Origin: an uncultured bacterium
GTDB lineage: Bacteria; Bacteroidota; Bacteroidia; Chitinophagales; Chitinophagaceae
Direction of reading: 5' to 3'
Assembly (NCBI GenBank): GCA_903921675.1
Contig: CAIXQW010000200.1
Location: 1 to 36,467 of the forward strand
Length of the DNA: 36,467 nt
Shown: one piece after another, positions 1 to 6,387 of the stretch
Position numbering within the stretch: position 1 is the first letter of the stretch
How the letters are laid out: each line of letters starts with the position of its first letter
The notes under the pieces: generated by a model
The model's database searches: none
What the model saw: only the letters and a program-made list of their open reading frames with translations
What the model was told of the DNA's origin: nothing
Translations under genes and position numbers: made by a program

Positions 1-26
1 AGGATGAGGATGAGGATGAGGATGAG
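1..26 (+). repeat. Hexanucleotide tandem repeat (AGGATG)
   Basis: Four perfect AGGATG units plus a partial fifth open the window and may continue to the left of it. In the probable reading frame they encode alternating Asp and Glu. A six-base unit keeps frame, so changes in copy number would only lengthen or shorten the acidic tail. Confidence 0.8.
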
Positions 27-35
27 GAAAAATGA
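1..35 (+). CDS. 3' end of an upstream gene with an acidic Asp-Glu tail (partial)
   Basis: Reading from base 3, the codons give an alternating Asp-Glu run (four DE pairs) followed by Glu-Lys and a TGA stop at 33-35. The stop overlaps the ATG of the next gene (32-34) in an ATGA arrangement, which in bacteria usually marks co-transcribed, translationally coupled genes. Only the last ten codons are in the window, so the protein cannot be identified. A run of alternating acidic residues at a C-terminus is a low-complexity tail. The frame is inferred from the repeat and the overlap, not from homology. Confidence 0.45.
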   Translation, partial: DEDEDEDEEK

Positions 36-376
36 GTCCACTGATTAATCCTTCATTTTTACTCGATAGTCCCTTAAAACTCGTCTTCTTTGGCGGTAAA
101 GGTGGCGTAGGAAAAAGCACATGCGCAACCGCGACAGCGTTAAAACTAGCTCAGAGTTATCCACAGAAACATTTTTTGTTGGTCTCAACTGATCCGGCAC
201 ATTGTTTAAACAATATATTATCTAATTGTGAGTTGCCTACTAACTTGAATGTTCGTGAGTTAAGTGCGGCAGATTCATTACACAAATTTAAGTTAAAGTA
301 TGAAGAAAACACTACTAATGACCATTGGTCTTTTGATGCTTTGTGCACAAATGGCCTGGGCTCAAAGCGCAGTTAG
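32..376 (+). pseudogene. Truncated ArsA/GET3-family ATPase (N-terminal fragment)
   Basis: The first ~90 residues match the start of ArsA/TRC40/GET3-type ATPases: a deviant Walker A motif GGKGGVGKST at residues 21-30 and the family motif TDPAH at about 53-57. Family members are usually 300 or more residues and dimerise to drive anion export or tail-anchored protein handling. Here the homologous frame fades at about base 300-312 and the open frame then runs out-of-frame over the beginning of susC, ending at 376 with residues unlike the family. The switch-II region, the metal or client-binding part and the rest of the ATPase core are missing, so the fragment cannot be functional. It is either a deletion remnant or an assembly chimera. 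The start overlaps the stop of the preceding acidic-tail gene. Confidence 0.85.
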
Positions 377-3300
377 AGGCCGCGTTTTGGATGACAAAGG
401 AGACGGAATTTCAGGCGCTTCTATTCGTGTTAAGGGCACGGCAAGGGGCGTAAATGCTGACAATGGTGGTAATTTTACCATTACGGCAAATGGTGATGAA
501 ACTTTGGTAGCTTCTGCATCAGGTTTTAAACCTGCAGAATCAGCAGCTACAGATGGTGTTACAATTCAATTAATGTCTGATAAAAGATCTATCGAAGGTG
601 TAGTTGTTACAGCATTAGGTGTAAAAAGAGAAAAAGCAGCGTTAGGTTATGCTACTACTACCTTGAATAATGATGATATCAATAAAGGTAATAATCCAAG
701 TGCATTAAGTGCATTACAAGGTAAGGTGTCAGGTGTAAATATTACCAGTAATACTGGTGGCCCAGGAGGTTCTACTCGCGTGGTTATTCGTGGAGAAAAA
801 TCTTTATCTCGCGGTAATAATGCATTGATAGTAGTGGATGGTATTCCTATTAGTAATGGGGATAGAACTGCAGGAAGTAGTTTAAGCCAAATTGATTTTG
901 GTAACCGTGGTAATGATATTAATCCTGATGATATTGAAAGTATCACTGTATTAAAAGGTGCTGCAGCTACTGCATTATATGGTAGTCAAGGTGCTGCTGG
1001 TGCGGTTATGATTACAACAAAATCTGGTAAAAGAAAAGGTAAAGGTCGCCCTGCAGAAATTTCATATAATGTGAACCATACATGGGGTTCTGTTTTAAAA
1101 TTTCCTACTTTCCAAAATCAATTTGGTCAAGGAGATTTAAATGGTGTAGAAGATGATAGAAGAGAAAACTTTAGTTGGGGTTTGCCTTTTGACGGCAAAT
1201 TAAGGCCATGGGGTCAAATTATTGATGGTAAACAAAAAGTAAAACCTTACAGCGCTATCGAAGATAATGTGCAATCTTTCTTTAAAGTAGCAAAAACTTT
1301 AGAAAACAACGTGAGCTTTACTGGATCTAGTGATAAAACTTCTTATTTTGTTGCCTTAAATGCAATGAATAACACTGGTATGATTGAAAATAATTTTATC
1401 AATCGCTACGGTATTCGTTTTAATGCTAATCATGAATTTTCTAACAAGTTTTATAGCAATATAGGTTTCAATTACATTAATTCTGCTGCGCGTACAGACC
1501 AACAAGGCCAAGGTGATGGTGGTTTATGGAATAACTTAATTCAAACTCCACGCGATATTCCTATTTCAGAATTATCCAATTTAAATGATGCATTTAACTC
1601 TTATTCTTTATTGGACCCAATTACTGGTAAAAAGAAATATGGTTATTATGGTGCATATACCAATAACCCATATTGGATAGCTAGAAATTACGATAATCGT
1701 AATTTCTACGACAGAGTAATTGGTCAAATTACAACTGGTTACCGTTTTAATGCAGATATCGAATTAATGAATCGCACTGGTGGTGAGGTTTTAAGTGATA
1801 GAACTTTCTATAAAACACCAAAAATTGATGTAACACCTGTTGATCCTTTCTGGGATGGTAATGCTAAAGCAAATAATGGTGGATACTATGAAGGAGCAAC
1901 CAATTTACAAACTATCTATAACGATTTGATGTTGACTGTAAAAAAACAAATTACTCCAAAAATTGGGTTTAATGGTTTGTTTGGTCATAATGTAACACAA
2001 ATTTCAGCTAATACTTTGAGCTCAGAGATTGACCCAACTACTAATGGATTAGTAATTGATGGGTTTTATAATTTAAGCAATGGTAAATCTCCTGTAAATA
2101 CAGATAATGTAAAAGGATTAGAGAGAAAAATAGGCGTATATACCAGCTTAGATCTTGATTATGATAAAACATTCTTTGTTACATTAACTGCTCGTAACGA
2201 TTGGTCTAGTACTTTGAATAATAAATCTTATTTCTATCCATCTGCTAGTGCATCTTGGATATTTACTAAAAGCATAGGAGATAATTTAAAAAATGTATTA
2301 AACTATGGTAAAATACGAGGAAGTATTGCAAGTGTAGGTACAGATGCAAATAGATATGCAAATAATGCTGCTGGTTTTTCTAAGACAGAAATCAATTCTA
2401 ATTTTGGTTCTAATATTTTCCCTTTCAATGGCATACCTGGTTACACTTACCAAAATGGTTATGGTACAAATGTAGCTCCAGAAAGAAGTAGACAATCTGA
2501 AATTGGTATTGATTTAGGATTCTTAAATGATAGAATCACTGCAGATTTTACAGTATACAACAATACTACTACTAACCAAATTATCTCTCAACCTATTCCT
2601 GCATCTAGCGGATTTACAGGTAGAACAATCAATACAGGTGTAATTTCTAACAAAGGTATTGAAATTGGTCTTAGAGCTACTCCTATAAAAATGAAAAATA
2701 GTTTGAAATGGGACGTATTTGGAACATACACAAGAAATAAAAATAATGTAGAAAGCATTGCAGATGGTAGCGACCAAATTATTTTAGGTGGTTTCAGCGG
2801 TATGAGCATTGTAGCTGCTAAAGGAAAGCCATTTGGAACATTCTATGGTATAGATTTAGCAAAAGATGCTAATGGTAGAGTAATTATTGATTCTGCAACT
2901 GGTAATCCTCGTTCTACAACTAAACCAGTATATTTTGGTTCTTATCAGCCTAAGTTTATTGCTAGCTTTGGTACAGGCTTTAGCTTTAAAGGTTTAACAC
3001 TTAGTGTGTTATTTGATACTAAACAAGGTGGATTATTCTATAGCCGTACTAAAGATAACCTTGAGTTTGTTGGAACATCTGCTAGTACTGTAATTAATGG
3101 TACAAGAGATCCGTTTGTATTCGAAAACTCTAGCTACTTAGCTTATGATGGTATTTATAAAACAAATACTGATATTAAAACAGATGTGTATACTTATTTT
3201 ACATCTGCTAATATTAAACCAGTAAGCCAAGATTTGATAGATGCTAGTTATACAAAATTAAGAGAAGTTTCTTTGAGCTATCCTTTGCCAGCATCATTAT

Positions 3301-3491
3301 TAGAAAAAACCAAATTGGGTAATGTTGTATTTGGTGTATTTGGTACAAATTTAAAAATTTGGACTCCAAAAGCAAATGGCTTTGTAGATCCAGAATCAAA
3401 TGCAGGTGGTAGTGGAAACGAACAAGGTTTCGATTTTTTATCAAGACCAACTATGCGTAATCTTGGTGTTCGTTTAAATGTAACTTTCTAA
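300..3491 (+). CDS. SusC/RagA-family TonB-linked outer membrane protein
   Basis: A 1063-residue outer-membrane transporter that with SusD imports a glycan or peptide ligand using TonB energy. A signal peptide covers residues 1-21 (KK near the N-terminus, hydrophobic core, cleavage after WAQ or AWA). It is followed by a carboxypeptidase-regulatory-like beta-sandwich at about 23-95, a plug domain at about 105-240 containing the SusC hallmark KGAAATALYGSQGAAG, and a long barrel ending in the aromatic C-terminus RLNVTF. Length fits the family. The start at 300 is set by the signal peptide. What is odd is upstream: there is no promoter, UTR or spacer, and the ATG lies within the truncated ArsA frame. 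susD follows 25 bp downstream. No sugar-degrading enzyme is adjacent, so the substrate cannot be guessed. Confidence 0.96.
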   Translation: MKKTLLMTIGLLMLCAQMAWAQSAVRGRVLDDKGDGISGASIRVKGTARGVNADNGGNFTITANGDETLVASASGFKPAESAATDGVTIQLMSDKRSIEGVVVTALGVKREKAALGYATTTLNNDDINKGNNPSALSALQGKVSGVNITSNTGGPGGSTRVVIRGEKSLSRGNNALIVVDGIPISNGDRTAGSSLSQIDFGNRGNDINPDDIESITVLKGAAATALYGSQGAAGAVMITTKSGKRKGKGRPAEISYNVNHTWGSVLKFPTFQNQFGQGDLNGVEDDRRENFSWGLPFDGKLRPWGQIIDGKQKVKPYSAIEDNVQSFFKVAKTLENNVSFTGSSDKTSYFVALNAMNNTGMIENNFINRYGIRFNANHEFSNKFYSNIGFNYINSAARTDQQGQGDGGLWNNLIQTPRDIPISELSNLNDAFNSYSLLDPITGKKKYGYYGAYTNNPYWIARNYDNRNFYDRVIGQITTGYRFNADIELMNRTGGEVLSDRTFYKTPKIDVTPVDPFWDGNAKANNGGYYEGATNLQTIYNDLMLTVKKQITPKIGFNGLFGHNVTQISANTLSSEIDPTTNGLVIDGFYNLSNGKSPVNTDNVKGLERKIGVYTSLDLDYDKTFFVTLTARNDWSSTLNNKSYFYPSASASWIFTKSIGDNLKNVLNYGKIRGSIASVGTDANRYANNAAGFSKTEINSNFGSNIFPFNGIPGYTYQNGYGTNVAPERSRQSEIGIDLGFLNDRITADFTVYNNTTTNQIISQPIPASSGFTGRTINTGVISNKGIEIGLRATPIKMKNSLKWDVFGTYTRNKNNVESIADGSDQIILGGFSGMSIVAAKGKPFGTFYGIDLAKDANGRVIIDSATGNPRSTTKPVYFGSYQPKFIASFGTGFSFKGLTLSVLFDTKQGGLFYSRTKDNLEFVGTSASTVINGTRDPFVFENSSYLAYDGIYKTNTDIKTDVYTYFTSANIKPVSQDLIDASYTKLREVSLSYPLPASLLEKTKLGNVVFGVFGTNLKIWTPKANGFVDPESNAGGSGNEQGFDFLSRPTMRNLGVRLNVTF

Positions 3492-3516
3492 TTTTAAAAT
3501 TCTTCAATATAATAAT

Positions 3517-5025
3517 ATGAAAACTAAAATAATTTCAATATTAACTTTAATTGCATTATCTACAAGTTTTGTAGGATGTAAAAAGTTTTTGGATGTAAAT
3601 AATAATCCAAACATAGCAAATAACCCTAATGTAGAATTGGTATTACCTTCTGCACAAGTTGCAATTGCATCTGTAATGGGTGCGCCTTTTCAAATCAATG
3701 GTAGCTTTTGGGCGCAGCATTGGACACAAAGCCCTTTAGCTAGTCAGTACAAAAACTTTGATCAATACCAAGTATCTAGCGATGAGTATAACAGACCATG
3801 GAGAAACTTGTATGCTGGTGCTTTAACAGATTTGAAATATGTATATAACAAAGCGAAGGCGGAGGACAAAAAGCAGTACATGGCTATCTCTAGATTAATG
3901 TCTGCTTATACTTTTCAGGTATTAACAGATGCTTTTGGCGATATTCCTTTTACAGAAGCATTAAAAGGTAGTGTGGCAGATGGTAGTATTATTAATCCAA
4001 AATATGACAATCAAGAAGCAGTATATGATGGAATAATTGCTATGATTGATGAAGCACAAGCTTTGATAGATGTAAATGCAGCTTCCCACCCTGGAACAGA
4101 TGATTTAGTGTATCAAGGAGATATGCAAAAATGGTTAGAATTTTCTAATACTTTAGAATTGAAAGTATATATGCGCTTAAGCGAAGCAAACCCTACAAAA
4201 GCTGCTGCTGGTGTGGCTGCTTTGCAAGGCGCAGATTTCTTAAGTTCTAGTGCTAAAATTTCTTATACTACTACAGGTGGTAGCGAAAATCCATTATATT
4301 CTGAAATGATTGGTTTAAATGGAACTACTAATATTTTTGCTAGTAAAACTTGTGTAGACTTTATGAATAACTATGGAGACCCGCGTGTAGGCGTATTCTA
4401 TAAACCTTTAGCAAATGGTGCAGTAGTAGGACTTACTCAAGGTGATTTTGCTAATAGTGCATCTGCTACAGGTAAATCATTAGGTGGTTATTCTGTAGGT
4501 GCAGATCCAACAGATAATAATTCTGCAACTGCCCCTGTTTATTTTATTTCTCTTCCAGAAAGCGAATTTTTACAAGCAGAAGCTATCGCTAGAGGCTGGA
4601 TGACTGGTGATGATGCTGCGCATTATCAATCTGGTATCTTAGCTAGTTTAGACGCATACCAAACAGAAATAAACAACCAAATTGACAACAGTATTGATTT
4701 AACAGCTTTTGGAAATGCAAATGGAACTTATAGCGATTATATAGATAGTATGTTATTATATATTCCTTATCCAAGTACAGAGCAAGATAAGATAGAAGCT
4801 ATTATCAATCAAAAATGGGTAGCTATGAGTGGTAATCAAGGCTTTGAAGCTTGGACAGAAATGAGAAGAACTGGCTATCCAAAAGGTATGGCTACGAGTG
4901 TTGCCTCTGTAATTGGTGCTGGCTTATTTCCTGCAAGATTTTTGTATCCTACAGATGAAATTAATTTGAATCCTAAATTTCCGGGTACAAAATTAGTGAC
5001 TGATAAAGTATGGTGGGATAAATAA
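3517..5025 (+). CDS. SusD/RagB-family nutrient-binding lipoprotein
   Basis: The 502-residue product is the surface ligand-binding partner (lid) of the SusC barrel encoded 25 bp upstream. It has a lipoprotein signal peptide with lipobox FVGC (Cys21) followed by the usual SusD opening KKFLDVNNNPN. The body is alpha-helical with TPR-like segments, including an LMSAYTFQVLTDAFGDIPFTEAL stretch near residue 130 typical of the SusD-like-2 group, and a C-terminal part with an ARGWMTGDDA-type motif around residues 355-365. The family normally lies on the cell surface. Co-transcription with susC and the following lipoprotein gene is expected because gaps are only ~25 bp. The cargo is not evident. Confidence 0.95.
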   Translation: MKTKIISILTLIALSTSFVGCKKFLDVNNNPNIANNPNVELVLPSAQVAIASVMGAPFQINGSFWAQHWTQSPLASQYKNFDQYQVSSDEYNRPWRNLYAGALTDLKYVYNKAKAEDKKQYMAISRLMSAYTFQVLTDAFGDIPFTEALKGSVADGSIINPKYDNQEAVYDGIIAMIDEAQALIDVNAASHPGTDDLVYQGDMQKWLEFSNTLELKVYMRLSEANPTKAAAGVAALQGADFLSSSAKISYTTTGGSENPLYSEMIGLNGTTNIFASKTCVDFMNNYGDPRVGVFYKPLANGAVVGLTQGDFANSASATGKSLGGYSVGADPTDNNSATAPVYFISLPESEFLQAEAIARGWMTGDDAAHYQSGILASLDAYQTEINNQIDNSIDLTAFGNANGTYSDYIDSMLLYIPYPSTEQDKIEAIINQKWVAMSGNQGFEAWTEMRRTGYPKGMATSVASVIGAGLFPARFLYPTDEINLNPKFPGTKLVTDKVWWDK

Positions 5026-5049
5026 TTAACCTTTAAATTTAGTAAAAAA

Positions 5050-5694
5050 ATGAAAAAAATATTAATAGCTAGTTTAGCATTGTTTTCAATTGTAGGTTTC
5101 TACTCTTGTAAAAAAAATAGAGAAGTAGTTTCTACCGTAGTTACTACCTCAGCACCAACCATTACAATTAGTGGTTCTAAATTTTATAGCATTCAAGTAG
5201 GAGATGCTGTACCTACAGTATCTGCGACAGCCTACGACTCAATATTAAAAGAGACTTGCCCTTTGAGCCTAGATGCTAGCACATTGGATAATACTACACC
5301 AGGTTTATACGTTGTTCCTATCAATTCTAAAAATTCTAATGGATATAAATCTTCTGCTAATGTATTTATTGCGGTAACACCAATTGATAATGCATGGGAT
5401 TTAACTGGCGAATATGCAAGAACATCTAATGGTGCAATTGTAAACGTAACAAAAGTTGCTCGTGGAATTTACGAAGTAGATAATGTAGGTGGTGCACCAA
5501 CATTACCGGTAGTAGGTTACTTTGCGCAATTGACGGATAGTACTATAGATTTTCCTTCTCAACCAACAGAGGTGGTAGGCACGGTTGATTGTACTTCAGA
5601 AAAATTAATGGTAAGTGCAACAGATACTTCTTATTCTTGGGTAGTTAGAAATGCTTTCTTTGGTACAGCTACTCGTACTTTCGTAAAACAATAA
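5050..5694 (+). CDS. Third lipoprotein of the SusCD operon, Ig-like N-terminal domain
   Basis: A 214-residue lipoprotein: signal peptide with Cys20 in the lipobox FYSC, then charged KKNRE. Residues ~35-110 look like a bacterial Ig-like/DUF5011-5012-type beta-sandwich (a PTITISG start, a Val-Ala-Asp-x-hydrophobic pattern, and an ending similar to ANVFIAVTP). The remaining ~100 residues are beta-rich with no recognised motif. Proteins of this kind commonly follow susD and sit on the surface as accessory ligand-binding subunits. The gene starts 24 bp after susD and is the last of the operon, with a hairpin terminator 27 bp beyond its stop. The exact family is uncertain, and the role as an accessory binding protein is inferred from position. 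Confidence 0.8.
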   Translation: MKKILIASLALFSIVGFYSCKKNREVVSTVVTTSAPTITISGSKFYSIQVGDAVPTVSATAYDSILKETCPLSLDASTLDNTTPGLYVVPINSKNSNGYKSSANVFIAVTPIDNAWDLTGEYARTSNGAIVNVTKVARGIYEVDNVGGAPTLPVVGYFAQLTDSTIDFPSQPTEVVGTVDCTSEKLMVSATDTSYSWVVRNAFFGTATRTFVKQ

Positions 5695-5720
5695 TACAAT
5701 TCTAAACCAAAAATAACAAA

Positions 5721-5751
5721 AATCCTCTTGAGTAATCAAGAGGATTTTTTT
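5721..5751. terminator. Bidirectional intrinsic terminator after the SusCD operon
   Basis: A perfect 11-bp stem (5721-5731 with 5736-5746) and a GTAA loop are followed by a run of T on the plus strand. The A-rich left flank gives a T-run on the minus strand as well, so it can also end the convergent gene at 5776-6291. Confidence 0.9.
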
Positions 5752-5775
5752 ATGTTGAGTATTTAATAAATAGCA

Positions 5776-6291
5776 TTAAGATCCAATTATCATGATCACA
5801 TTATTTTTACTTTTGTATTGGCCTGCACTATTTCTAATTTTTATGTTTTCAAACTTTACAGTGTCGCCTTTATATAATCTTTCTGTAAAAGCTTTTTTCC
5901 ATTTTTCAGGCACAGCATCGCCATTTACTGGTTCCATTATATAATCTGTAACTATGGTTGGATAACCTGTGCTATCTTCTGATAATGCTCTTTCGCAGTA
6001 GGTTAAATCAAAGCTAGCTACAGGGTAGTTTTGGTTGGTTTTATTGTCTTTACCACAAACAGGCGAGTTGATTAATTGTAAAAATTGATCTTTATTAATA
6101 GTGCCTCCAGCATTATTATTGCATCCGCCAATAGTAGCAGAGTAGTTGCCTGCAGCTAACAGTTTCTTTTGGGTTTTGGTGGTATCACCAGCATTATCTT
6201 GTTGTATATCTACAAAGTTATTATTATTGGAAAACGAAAATAAACCTACGCTTCCAATACCTAGTAAAATGACACCTGTTTTTAAATTCAT
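5776..6291 (-). CDS. Small exported protein resembling the GldM C-terminal domain
   Basis: A 171-residue protein with an N-terminal hydrophobic segment (about residues 5-20) suggesting export or a membrane anchor, an Asn-rich linker, and a single domain at about 48-171. That domain follows the pattern of the last periplasmic domain of GldM/PorM: an opening IGGCNNNAGGTINKDQF, a central ASFDLTYCER strand, and an ending with LYKGDTVKFENIKI and a final hydrophobic strand. In true GldM (~500 residues, with a membrane helix and four domains) this region contacts the outer T9SS/gliding complex. Here it stands alone, with no gld neighbours. The resemblance is from motif memory and needs a profile search. 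Function is unknown; a T9SS accessory or decoy role would be speculation. Confidence 0.65.
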   Translation of the reverse strand: MNLKTGVILLGIGSVGLFSFSNNNNFVDIQQDNAGDTTKTQKKLLAAGNYSATIGGCNNNAGGTINKDQFLQLINSPVCGKDNKTNQNYPVASFDLTYCERALSEDSTGYPTIVTDYIMEPVNGDAVPEKWKKAFTERLYKGDTVKFENIKIRNSAGQYKSKNNVIMIIGS

Positions 6292-6387
6292 CTTATATTT
6301 ATTATATGAGGTTAAAAGTAAAGGGAATTTTTGTATAGCATAGTTAAAAAGTATATAAATTTATTATTTCACTCGTTATACTTTTTA

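Noticed and set aside
300-5694. Polysaccharide utilisation locus with identifiable substrate
   Set aside because: Only susC, susD and one lipoprotein are present; no glycoside hydrolase, sulfatase, peptidase or regulator is adjacent, so no substrate can be assigned.
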